Program-made: the position numbers and the translations under genes
Shown here: positions 29,281 through 36,903 of the stretch, in pieces
Position numbering within the stretch: the first letter of the stretch is position 1
Layout of the letters: each line of letters begins with the position of its first letter
Origin: JBNKWA01 sp050299555
GTDB taxonomy: Bacteria; Pseudomonadota; Alphaproteobacteria; Rhodobacterales; Rhodobacteraceae
Length of the DNA stretch: 62,594 nt
Reading direction: 5' to 3'
Assembly (NCBI GenBank): GCA_050299555.1
Contig: JBNKWA010000033.1
Location: 1 to 62,594, forward strand
The notes under the pieces: generated by a model
Databases searched by the model: none
The model's input: only the letters and a program-made list of their open reading frames with translations
What the model was told of the DNA's origin: nothing

Positions 29281-29302
29281 TACCGCACCCGATCGCGCAC
29301 CC

Positions 29303-29354
29303 GATCGCGCCCTGTCGCGCCCCGCCCTCCCACCCCGCGCGCCAGGGCGCGATC
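29303..29354 (-). repeat. G-loop hairpin element, copy 1
   Basis: Arms GATCGCGCCCTGTCGCG (29303-29319) and CGCGCCAGGGCGCGATC (29338-29354) pair over 17 bp with one mismatch. The 18-base loop on the minus strand is CGGGGTGGGAGGGCGGGG, four runs of at least three G. It sits between the convergent ends of dctM and bpt. It shares the loop pattern and the outer GATCGCGCCC arm with the elements at 58539 and 60945, and the loop pattern with that at 51056. Confidence 0.8.
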
Positions 29355-29477
29355 CGGCGCGCAGCGGCGGGCCGGGGTGCCGGCGGCGGGCATGGATTGG
29401 GTCCTGCTGGCGGGTGTCCCCACCGTCCCCATCGCCGCTAACACTTTTACTGTTTTATTTCAGGTAGTTGACCATGC

Positions 29478-29687
29478 GTCCCCGTGGGGACACCGGTTCG
29501 GACGCCTGAATCGGGGGTGAAAGGGCGGGGCAGGGTGCGGGTTCGGGGGGTTGGGCGCGGGGCGCGGGCCCGCAGCCCCGCGCCCGCCTGTCTGCGCCGC
29601 CATGTGTCCCCACAAGTCCCGGAGCGTTTTCAACGGCTTGACCCCCCGTCCCCATGGGGACGCCCGAAATCGCTCCTGAAAACGCTC
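29478..29687. repeat. GTCCCC/GGGGAC palindromes and an 11-bp inverted repeat
   Basis: GTCCCC-GT-GGGGAC occurs at 29478-29491 and the perfect palindrome GTCCCCATGGGGAC at 29648-29661. Around the second, GAGCGTTTTCA (29622-29632) and TGAAAACGCTC (29677-29687) are exact inverted repeats. The right-hand arm lies 16 bases past the bpt stop, so the structure could serve as its terminator, but there is no T-run. Confidence 0.7.
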
Positions 29688-29703
29688 GCTCAGCGCCCCT
29701 GGA

Positions 29704-30528
29704 TCAGGGCCGTTCGGCCAGGTCGGGCAGGAAGATCGCCGCCACCTGCTCGGAGATCGGATCTGCCGCCGATGCCGGTGCGTGGCTGGCCGGCGGCGCA
29801 TCGGGATCCAGCACCGACCACTTGCCCTGGCGATAGACCTCCAGGGGCGAGAAGCGGGCCTTGTAGTCCATCTTGCGCGAGCCGGGCACCCAGTAGCCGA
29901 GATAGACGTATTCCAGCCCCGCGCCCCGGGCGATGTCGAGATGGTCGAGGATGATGTAGGTCCCCAGCGACTGGCGCGTCAGGTCGGGGTTGAAGAACGA
30001 GTAGACCAGCGACAGCCCGTCCGAAAGCACGTCGGTGAGGCACACCGCGATCAGCTCGCGTCCGGTCCGCGTCGGGGCGTAATATTCGATCACCCGGCTT
30101 CGGACCGGCGTCTCCTCGATCATCGCCGCGAACTCGTAGATGTCCATGTCGGCCATGCCACCGTCATAGTGGCGCCGGTCGAGATAGTGGCGGAACAGGC
30201 GGAATTGCGGCTCGGTCGCCCAGGGGCTGCTGGTCTCGCGCTCCAGGTGGGCGTTGCGGGCCAGGACCCGGCGCTGCGAGCGGCTGGCCTCGAACCGCGC
30301 CACAGGGATGCGGGCCGACAGGCAGGCCGAGCAGGCGGTGCAGCAGGGCCGGTAGAGCACGTTCTGCGAGCGCCGGAATCCCTGCCGCGACAGCGTGTCG
30401 TTCAGCTCGTTGGCGCCGCCGCCGTGCAGCGCCGTGAACAGCTTGCGCTCGGTCTTGCCCTCCAGGTACGGGCAGGGTTGAGGCGCTGTCACGTAGAATT
30501 GCGGCGCCTGTGGTAACGAGTGTCGCAT
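29704..30528 (-). CDS. bpt: Aspartate/glutamate leucyltransferase (Bpt)
   Basis: A 274-residue enzyme of the N-degron pathway that moves leucine from Leu-tRNA to proteins starting with Asp or Glu, marking them for ClpAP. The N-terminal domain has PCPYLEGKTERKLFTALHG and the Cys motif YRPCCTACSACLSARIPVAR, and the C-terminal half has the acyltransferase-like segment SLGTYIILDHLDIARGAGLE then YVYLGYWVPGSRKMDYKARF. These are the landmarks of the bacterial Bpt family rather than the eukaryotic arginyltransferase ATE1. Start ATG at 30528. Confidence 0.93.
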   Translation of the reverse strand: MRHSLPQAPQFYVTAPQPCPYLEGKTERKLFTALHGGGANELNDTLSRQGFRRSQNVLYRPCCTACSACLSARIPVARFEASRSQRRVLARNAHLERETSSPWATEPQFRLFRHYLDRRHYDGGMADMDIYEFAAMIEETPVRSRVIEYYAPTRTGRELIAVCLTDVLSDGLSLVYSFFNPDLTRQSLGTYIILDHLDIARGAGLEYVYLGYWVPGSRKMDYKARFSPLEVYRQGKWSVLDPDAPPASHAPASAADPISEQVAAIFLPDLAERP

Positions 30529-30662
30529 TGCTGTGTCCGACGGTCCGGTGCGACTGAAAGGCTAGCAGCCGAGCGGCGGCGCGTGCAATCACTATTCTTG
30601 GGGAGTACCGAACGAGGATGCGCCGGCTGCAAGAAGGCAACCGGCGCTGCGTCCGAATGGGG

Positions 30663-31136
30663 TCAGTTGACCGGCCGGTTGATGGCGGTGGTGCCCAGCA
30701 GCAGGTCCGGAATGCCCTGGCCAAAGCGGCTGCCGACGATGGCGATGCAGTGCACCAGCCAGCCCACCACCGTGAACACGCACAGCATGTAGATGCCGGT
30801 GTGGATCGCCGCCGTCGTCATGTCGAACCGGTCGCCAGAGCGGTTGCGGAACTCGATCCCCATCATCCGCATGCCCCAGGTGGCCGAGCGGTTGCCGATG
30901 GTCAGCGTGCGGTAAAGGAACGCCACCGTCGCGGCGATGGGCGGCAGCAGCAAGAAGCCGATCCCAAGCGTCAGGACGGCGATGGCGAGCCCGGCCACGA
31001 CCGTGATCACCAGCGTGACCACCAGGTCGATGAACCAGGCGGCCAGCCGCCGTGCCGGCACCCCGACATAGAACTGCCGGTCGAGATCGGGGTCGGGCAG
31101 ACCGTGTTCGGCGGGAAGGTTGGTGGCGTAGGCCAT
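30663..31136 (-). CDS. RDD family membrane protein
   Basis: A 157-residue inner-membrane protein with three predicted helices, beginning around ARRLAAWFIDLVVTLVITVV (Arg and Asp of the RDD motif), then LGIGFLLLPPIAATVAFLYR, and ending with IYMLCVFTVVGWLVHCIAIV. SATWGMRMMGIEFRN is the usual RDD central loop. Function is unknown in general; some members are linked to ion transport. The start may be ATG 31136 (AAGGA upstream) or ATG 31163 (GGAG upstream). Confidence 0.83.
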   Translation of the reverse strand: MAYATNLPAEHGLPDPDLDRQFYVGVPARRLAAWFIDLVVTLVITVVAGLAIAVLTLGIGFLLLPPIAATVAFLYRTLTIGNRSATWGMRMMGIEFRNRSGDRFDMTTAAIHTGIYMLCVFTVVGWLVHCIAIVGSRFGQGIPDLLLGTTAINRPVN

Positions 31137-31230
31137 CGGTATGGTGTCCTTCGATCCTGTCATTGTCGCCGCTCCGGGGCGCGAACCGGCCCCGGTCCCG
31201 GGGTCGGTCGCGTCCTCATGCGCGCCGGCG

Positions 31231-31683
31231 TCAGGCCGGCTTGTCTTCAGCCGAAGCCTCGCCGTCGTCGAAGCGACGGTTTTTCTGCTGGGCCATGAAG
31301 CTGTCGAACTCGGTCTGGTCCTTGGCCCGGCGCAGCCGGTCGAGGAAGTCCTTGAACGCTTCCTGCTCCTCCTCGAGCCGCTTCAGCGTCTCGTCGCGGT
31401 AGGCATCGAAGGCAGTGTTGCCCGAGCTGGTGCGGCCGTGGCGGCCCCAGCCATGCGATCCGTGACGATAACGGTGGGAGGCGTGGGAACAGGACATCTT
31501 GTTTCTCCAGATCATGAAGGCCAGCAACGCAAGGCCGATCGGCCAGACGAAAATGAACGCCAGAACCATCAGCGCGATCCAGGCGCCCTTGCCACGGGCG
31601 TCGAGCCATTCCTCGGCCCGGGCGAACCATTGCATCGGCTGGGCAGGGCCAGTCCGGAAGCCGGGGTCGGTGGCGGTGTGCAT
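31231..31683 (-). CDS. DUF2852 membrane-anchored protein
   Basis: A 150-residue protein with one strong membrane helix (AWIALMVLAFIFVWPIGLAL, about residues 34-58), a basic His/Ser-rich stretch (CSHASHRYRHGSHGWGRHGR) and an acidic, probably helical C-terminus (DAYRDETLKRLEEEQEAFKD) typical of the DUF2852 family. ATG 31683 is preceded by AAGGGA at the right distance; the in-frame ATG at 31698 would place that site inside the gene. No function known. Confidence 0.85.
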   Translation of the reverse strand: MHTATDPGFRTGPAQPMQWFARAEEWLDARGKGAWIALMVLAFIFVWPIGLALLAFMIWRNKMSCSHASHRYRHGSHGWGRHGRTSSGNTAFDAYRDETLKRLEEEQEAFKDFLDRLRRAKDQTEFDSFMAQQKNRRFDDGEASAEDKPA

Positions 31684-31828
31684 CGGTGTCCCTTTCAATG
31701 TAAATCATATTTACATGATGGGAGATGGCTCACGCGCCGGCATCTTTCAAGAGTGCGCGTGAAACTTTTTTACATCAACGGCGCGGCGGGCCGTGTAACT
31801 TGGTTCCGCACACCGATGGAGGGGTTCG

Positions 31829-34318
31829 TTGAACATCATCGTCCGCTTGTTCGGCCCGCCGCCGCCGGGTGCCGCCGACCGCAGCACCGGCCAGGCGCTC
31901 GCCGCCTTCACGCGCTCGGCCTGGGCCTGCCGGGCGCCGCTCTCGGTGGCGCTGGCCGTGGCGCTGGCGCTCTTTGTGGCCGGCCAGTTCCGCGAGGTGT
32001 TTCTCGTCAACGCCGAAAGCGCCGACGCAACCGGGGCAGGGCTTTTCGCCTTCGCCTCGCTGGACTGGTTCCTGTCGCTCTACCTGCCGGTGCTGTCGGT
32101 GTCCTTCCTGGCCTTCTACCTGCGGCTTCTGATGGTGCATCAGCACGCGGCCAACCCGGTCGGCGACCCGCCATCGCCGGCGCTGCTGTTCACCTGCGCA
32201 TTGCCGCAGCTCGCGATGTTGTGGCAGCTCGGCAAGCTGGCCCGCGAATCCCTGACGCACTGTCGGCTGGAACCGGGCAACGGGTTCCTCGAGGGCGAGC
32301 TCGTGCCCTGTTCGTTGCTGGTGCCGCTCTTGGCGCTCTCGGCAATCGTCCTCCTCCTCTTTCTCTCTTCGCTTGCCATCCGTGACGGCTATTTCAGCCT
32401 GGCGGGCGATCTGATCTTCGACCTGCTGGAATGGCTCTGGCAGGGTGGCAGGCGGATTCTCAGCAAGGCCGACCACGGGCAATTGGCCGGCTTGGGCCGT
32501 GACCAGCTGATCCAGATCGCCGCATTTCTGGCCTGGGGCCTGATCGCCTGGACCAAGCCGGTGCTCGGCCTTGCCCTTCTGGTCGCCTTTCTTCTGGCCA
32601 TCAGCCGGCGTTATCAGGCCCGGGTGATCTGGCTTGCGGGCGCTGTCCTTGCCGTCTTTGTCGTGCTTCTGACCCTCGATCCGGTGCGCTGGGGCGTCAA
32701 TCTCGGTGCCTTGCCGGTGATGTCGGTCTTCGCCGCCATGCTGGCCAGCATCGGCGCCGCCGCGACACTGGCCGAGGATCGCCTGCATTTTCCCGCAACG
32801 CTCCTGCTCATTGGCGCGCCGGTCCTGTTCTCCTCCTGCGATCTGAACGACAATCACCAGCTCAGGACCGCCATGGTGCCGGTTCCGCGCATCGAGGCAC
32901 CGGCCGCGATGACGCGGCAGGTCGTCACCGCGTCGCCGTTCAGCCGTGCGGCGACCGAGCCCTATACCGAGTTGGAAACCGCGTTCCTGGCCTGGCTCGC
33001 CTGTCGCCCCGATCGTGAACCGGGCCGACCCTACTACGTCTATCTCGCGGCCGCGCAGGGCGGTGGACTCTATGCTGCCTATCACTCGGCGCGCTTTCTG
33101 GGCGAGCTTCAGGACCAGGCGCCGGAATTCGCCGGCCGCCTGTTTGCCGCCAGCGGCGTGTCCGGCGGCGCTGTCGGCGTGACCGTCTTCGGCGCCATGA
33201 TGCGCGACCTGCCGCCCCGGGCCGAGGCGCGGGACGGCGATTGCCGCGACCGCCCGATGGTGCCGCCCGGAGACCAGCACCTTTTTGGCAACGCCGTCGA
33301 TGCCACGCTGCGCCAGGACTTCCTTTCGGCGGTCGGCGGGGCGCTGCTCTTTCGCGATTTCTTCGCCCGGTTCTCGCCGGTGCCGATCCCCGTGGCCGAC
33401 CGGGCCCGGGCGCTGGAGACACGGTTCGAGGAAAACTACGCCGCCGCTACCGGTACGGCCGTCGCCGACGGCGCCGGCCTCAGGCGGACCATCTTCGATC
33501 ACTGGCGTCCCGACGGCGACGCGCCGCTTCTGCTGCTGAACGTCACCGATGTCTCGACCGGGCAGCGGATGATCGCCTCCACGCCGTTCCGCGACATCGC
33601 GGCGGGCGAGGTTGCCAGCTACCGCACGGTCACCGGCTGCGCCGAGAACGCTACGGAATGCGCCGCACTGCGCCTTTCGGGTGCAATGCTGCTCAGCGCC
33701 CGCTTCCCGGTGGTGACGCCGGCGGGCACGTTGATGCTGCCGGCCTGCGAGCCGGGCGTGACCAGCCCGGCCTATTGCCACGACCCCGATAGGCCGCATG
33801 ACAACTACAAGGCCCGCTTCGTCGATGGCGGCTATTTCGAGAATTCCGGCCTCGACACCATCGCCGATCTGCTTGCCGGGCTCGACCGGGTGGCGCGCGA
33901 GAACGACATCCGCTTCACGGTGATCGCCTTCGACTTCCCGCTGCCCGACCGGCCCCGGCGCGAATACGGGCTGGGCGAGATCTCGTCGCCGGTGGCGGCG
34001 CTGAACAACGCCCGCTCGGCGCGGATCATCCCGGCCCGCCGCCGGGTCGAGGCGCTGCCCGGCGACCGCGTGCTGCTGGTGCCGGTCTCGCTCGACAACC
34101 GTCGCCGCGAGTTCACCCTCGGCTGGCTCCTGTCCGGACAGACATTCGACCGGATCGACGCCGACCTCTTTGGCAGCGAAGGCTGCGACGTCATCCTGTC
34201 GACCGCCAGCGAGCCGGGCGACGCACAGCGGATTCGCGCCAACAACTGCGCTGCCAGGGCCAACATCCTCGACGAGCTTCGGGCGACCCGGCCCGAGACG
34301 GAATACTCGGCGCGTTGA
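31829..34318 (+). CDS. Polytopic membrane protein with patatin-like phospholipase domain
   Basis: An 829-residue protein. The first 350 residues hold about eight hydrophobic helices, for example APLSVALAVALALFVAGQFR and GQLIQIAAFLAWGLIAW-like segments. A soluble patatin-type domain follows: oxyanion loop QGGGLYAAYHS near residue 406, nucleophile Ser in ASGVSGGAVG near 442, and the Asp of the dyad in FVDGGYFENSG near 664. This is a Ser-Asp lipid acyl hydrolase arrangement. Start is a TTG at 31829 with GGAGGGG six bases upstream. A membrane-tethered patatin of this size is uncommon; its likely substrate is membrane lipid but this is inference. Confidence 0.83.
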   Translation: MNIIVRLFGPPPPGAADRSTGQALAAFTRSAWACRAPLSVALAVALALFVAGQFREVFLVNAESADATGAGLFAFASLDWFLSLYLPVLSVSFLAFYLRLLMVHQHAANPVGDPPSPALLFTCALPQLAMLWQLGKLARESLTHCRLEPGNGFLEGELVPCSLLVPLLALSAIVLLLFLSSLAIRDGYFSLAGDLIFDLLEWLWQGGRRILSKADHGQLAGLGRDQLIQIAAFLAWGLIAWTKPVLGLALLVAFLLAISRRYQARVIWLAGAVLAVFVVLLTLDPVRWGVNLGALPVMSVFAAMLASIGAAATLAEDRLHFPATLLLIGAPVLFSSCDLNDNHQLRTAMVPVPRIEAPAAMTRQVVTASPFSRAATEPYTELETAFLAWLACRPDREPGRPYYVYLAAAQGGGLYAAYHSARFLGELQDQAPEFAGRLFAASGVSGGAVGVTVFGAMMRDLPPRAEARDGDCRDRPMVPPGDQHLFGNAVDATLRQDFLSAVGGALLFRDFFARFSPVPIPVADRARALETRFEENYAAATGTAVADGAGLRRTIFDHWRPDGDAPLLLLNVTDVSTGQRMIASTPFRDIAAGEVASYRTVTGCAENATECAALRLSGAMLLSARFPVVTPAGTLMLPACEPGVTSPAYCHDPDRPHDNYKARFVDGGYFENSGLDTIADLLAGLDRVARENDIRFTVIAFDFPLPDRPRREYGLGEISSPVAALNNARSARIIPARRRVEALPGDRVLLVPVSLDNRRREFTLGWLLSGQTFDRIDADLFGSEGCDVILSTASEPGDAQRIRANNCAARANILDELRATRPETEYSAR

Positions 34319-34342
34319 TCCGGCCCCCCCCCCGGGCGTGGC

Positions 34343-34744
34343 TCAGCGCAGTTCCTTGCGGATCACCAGCTTTAGCCCCGACCAGATCTGGTCGACGGCA
34401 CAGACCTTGACGTCGACAAGGCCCATGGGCAGGCAGATCGAGCGGATCACGTCCTCGGTGATGTCGGTGGGCACCTTCGACGCCTTCTTCGGCCAGCTCA
34501 CCCAAACCATGCCGGCCGGCGCGATGGTATGCCTGAGGCGCGCCAGCGCCGCCTCCAGCCGCCCGGCGTCGGTCTCGAACAGATGCACCACATCCAGCCC
34601 CGGCGTCTCGGCCGGGAATTCTTCGACCGCCACCTGCCCGATCTCGGCGCGCACGCTTTCGGGCATGTCGCAGAACGCCACCCGCTGGCCGTCCTTCAGT
34701 CCCAGCTTCCCGGCCAGCGGCGTGCCGGAATAGCCGGCGCTCAT
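34343..34744 (-). CDS. DUF3052 family protein
   Basis: A 133-residue soluble protein. The glycine-rich opening (SAGYSGTPLAGKLGLKDGQR), then DVVHLFETDAGRLEAALARL, and MVWVSWPKKASKVPTDITED near residue 80 are typical of DUF3052, whose members look like small relatives of methyltransferase-type folds. Function unknown. Its ATG overlaps the end of the CoxG-like gene by four bases. Confidence 0.85.
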   Translation of the reverse strand: MSAGYSGTPLAGKLGLKDGQRVAFCDMPESVRAEIGQVAVEEFPAETPGLDVVHLFETDAGRLEAALARLRHTIAPAGMVWVSWPKKASKVPTDITEDVIRSICLPMGLVDVKVCAVDQIWSGLKLVIRKELR

Positions 34745-35262
34745 CCCACCAGGCGCCGGAACCAGCCCTTCTTCTTGCCCTCGCCGCCGCCGGCCTCGGC
34801 CTGCGCCTCATCGGTCGGGCCTTCAACCGCCTCCTGGAAGTTGGTGAAGAACTTGTCGGCCATGTTCTTGGCGAAGCCGTCGATGATCCGGCTGCCGAGC
34901 TGGGCCAGCTTGCCGCCGACCTGAGCCTTGACTGAATAGCTGAGCTCGGTGCCCCCCGGTACCTCCTTCAGTGCGACATCGGCGCCGCCCTTGGCAAAGC
35001 CCGCCGGCCCGCCCTTGCCCTCGCCTGTGATGGTGTAGCTCTCCGGCGGGTTGAGGTTCGACAGGCTGACCGAACCCTTGAAGGTGGCCGAGACCGGCCC
35101 GACCTTCTGCTTCACGGTGGCGGTGAACCCCTCGTCCGGCGAGCCTTCCAGCTCGGTGCAGCCCGGTATCGCCGCCTTCAGCACCTCGGCGCTGTTGAGT
35201 GCTGCCCAGACCGTCTGGCGGTCGGCGGCGATGGTCTTCGCCCCGGTCAGTTCCATGCCCAT
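34741..35262 (-). CDS. CoxG-like SRPBCC family protein
   Basis: A 173-residue protein of the CO dehydrogenase subunit G (CoxG) type, a START/SRPBCC fold. MELTGAKTIAADRQTVWAAL and LKAAIPGCTELEGSPDEGFT, then KQKVGPVSATFKGSVSL, are characteristic. The C-terminus ends in Gly, Lys and Trp (GGGEGKKKGWFRRLVG), a possible amphipathic membrane-attachment tail. CoxG in carboxydotrophs anchors CO dehydrogenase to the membrane, but no cox genes lie here, so the partner is unknown. ATG at 35262 or 35256. Confidence 0.85.
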   Translation of the reverse strand: MGMELTGAKTIAADRQTVWAALNSAEVLKAAIPGCTELEGSPDEGFTATVKQKVGPVSATFKGSVSLSNLNPPESYTITGEGKGGPAGFAKGGADVALKEVPGGTELSYSVKAQVGGKLAQLGSRIIDGFAKNMADKFFTNFQEAVEGPTDEAQAEAGGGEGKKKGWFRRLVG

Positions 35263-35326
35263 GATCCCCTTTTTCTGCCGCGCAAGCTAGGCAACGGCTG
35301 TCGCCGCCGCAATCGCCAATTCGCCC

Positions 35327-36739
35327 CTACTCCAGCCCGTAGGGCAACACGCCGCGGCTGTCTGGGTCGATGCGCACCCGTCGCTCCATGGGCGGCAGGG
35401 CGCGCTGGTGGCAGTTCTCGCGGGGGCAGATGCGGCACGAGATGCCGATGGGCTGAAAACCGGCGGCGTCGGTCAGGTCCAACCCGTCGGCATAGACCAG
35501 CCGCGCCGCGTGGGCGGTCTCGCAGCCAAGCGCCATGGCATAACGGCGCACCGGCGCGCCGAACCGGTCCCCCGGTTTGGAGATGTCGAAGGCCAGGCAC
35601 AGATACCGCATCCCGTCCGGGGTCTCGGCGAGCTGGCGCAGGAACCGCCCGGGATGCTCGAACGCCTGGTGCACGTTCCATAACGGGCAGGCGCCGCCGA
35701 AACGCGCGAACTGCAGCCGCGTCGCCGAGTGGCGCTTGGTGATGGTGCCCGCCGGATCGACCCGGACGAAGAAGAACGGCACCCCCCGCGCCCCCGGTCG
35801 CTGCAGGGTCGACAGTCGGTGCGCCACCTGCTCGATCGAGGCGCCGAAGCGCATCGCCAGCCGCTGCAGGTCGTGACGCTCCTCGTCCGCCGCCGCAAGA
35901 AAGGCGCGATAGGGCATCAGCGCCGCGCCGGCGAAATAATTGGCCAACCCGACCCGGGCGATGGCCCGCGCCGCGGCGGTGCGGAACCGGGCCAGGTCGA
36001 GGGTGGCGTCGATCAGCCCCTCATGGGCGATCAGCGCCACCTGGTGGGCGATCTGAAAGGCCTGGGTGGCGGCCGGCGCCTCGGCGGCGACGGTCAGGCG
36101 TCCGGCCTCGCGGTCGTAGTGGCGCAAGGGACCGTCGGCGACGGTCTGATAGGTGATGCCGTGCTGCTGCAGCCACCCGGCCAGTGCGCCGGTCCGGTCG
36201 CCTGCCGCCCGTCCCTTCAGCCCCAGCCCGCCGGCGAAATGCTCGGCCGCCCGGTCCACGGCATCGACGTAGTTGTCGCAGTAGTGGAAGAAGTCGCGCA
36301 CATCCTCCCACGGCAGGGGGGCAAGGCCGCTGCCCTCGTCGCCGATCGCCTCGGACAGCGACATCACCTGCTCCGATGCCGTGCGCTGGGCGCGATGCAG
36401 GGTCAGGAAGGCCCGCGCCAGCGCCGGCGCGTTGCTGGCGGCAAGGTCAAGATCGGCCTGTGGCACGTCACTGCCGGCAAAGACCGGATCGGCCAGCGCC
36501 TCGCGCATGTCGGCCACCAGCCGCCGGCTGTCATCGGCGCCAAGCCCGGCCACGTCGACGCCGAAGTCGCGCGCCAGTGCCACCATCACCGTGGCCGAGA
36601 CCGGACGGTGGTTCTTTTCCATCTGGTTGAGGTACGAAACCGAGATTCCCAATGCGCGGGCAAAGGCAAGCTGGGTCAGGCGCCGCCCGGTGCGCACCTC
36701 GCGCAGCTTGGTCCCGGCATAAAGTTTCGGGGTTGGCAT
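35327..36739 (-). CDS. pccR: Short-chain fatty acyl-CoA regulator PccR (ScfR family)
   Basis: A 470-residue transcription factor. An N-terminal XRE helix-turn-helix (LREVRTGRRLTQLAFARALG then ISVSYLNQMEKNHRPVSATV, residues about 10-55) is followed by an ImmA/IrrE-like region in which the metal-binding motif is not intact, and a C-terminal domain ending GISCRICPRENCHQRALPPM with a Cys cluster. This is the layout of PccR, which in Rhodobacter sphaeroides activates pccB in response to propionyl-CoA. The gene is divergent from pccB and the shared region contains its TTTGCAAA sites. Start ATG at 36739 follows GAGAGGA. I have not verified the metal ligands. Confidence 0.93.
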   Translation of the reverse strand: MPTPKLYAGTKLREVRTGRRLTQLAFARALGISVSYLNQMEKNHRPVSATVMVALARDFGVDVAGLGADDSRRLVADMREALADPVFAGSDVPQADLDLAASNAPALARAFLTLHRAQRTASEQVMSLSEAIGDEGSGLAPLPWEDVRDFFHYCDNYVDAVDRAAEHFAGGLGLKGRAAGDRTGALAGWLQQHGITYQTVADGPLRHYDREAGRLTVAAEAPAATQAFQIAHQVALIAHEGLIDATLDLARFRTAAARAIARVGLANYFAGAALMPYRAFLAAADEERHDLQRLAMRFGASIEQVAHRLSTLQRPGARGVPFFFVRVDPAGTITKRHSATRLQFARFGGACPLWNVHQAFEHPGRFLRQLAETPDGMRYLCLAFDISKPGDRFGAPVRRYAMALGCETAHAARLVYADGLDLTDAAGFQPIGISCRICPRENCHQRALPPMERRVRIDPDSRGVLPYGLE

Positions 36740-36770
36740 CGGGCATCCTCTCGTGTTCGCAGTTTTGCGA

Positions 36771-36803
36771 TTTGCAAAGAGAATTTGCAACCAGATTTGC
36801 AAA
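36771..36803 (+). promoter_or_regulatory. PccR operator: three TTTGCAAA-type sites
   Basis: TTTGCAAA at 36771-36778, TTTGCAAC at 36784-36791 and TTTGCAAA at 36796-36803. The last two are separated by four bases, exactly the published arrangement TTTGCAAA-N4-TTTGCAAA for PccR; the first is separated by five. All lie 32-64 bases before the pccR start and about 100 before pccB. A possible -35 for pccB (TTGACA, 36821-36826) lies just downstream. Confidence 0.88.
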
Positions 36804-36903
36804 TTCGCGCATTCATGCTTTTGACATGAACCGTCCGCGGTTAGGTTGCGCTGCAGCACGCCGGGCAAGGGCCGGCACATCGCATCATCGGGGAGGGCAG
36901 TCC

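Larger units (their letters stand above)
29281..29703. other. Repeat-dense gene-free interval between convergent dctM and bpt
   Basis: 423 bases without a gene. It holds the G-loop hairpin at 29303-29354; a tandem partial copy of its outer arm (GATCGCGC at 29291); an AT-rich patch at 29435-29475; repeated GTCCCC/GGGGAC motifs, two of them paired as near-palindromes; a GC hairpin with 11-bp arms GGGCGCGGGGC/GCCCCGCGCCC near 29550-29585; and an inverted repeat at 29622-29687. Such a density of foldable repeats is unlike the rest of the window. Confidence 0.7.
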
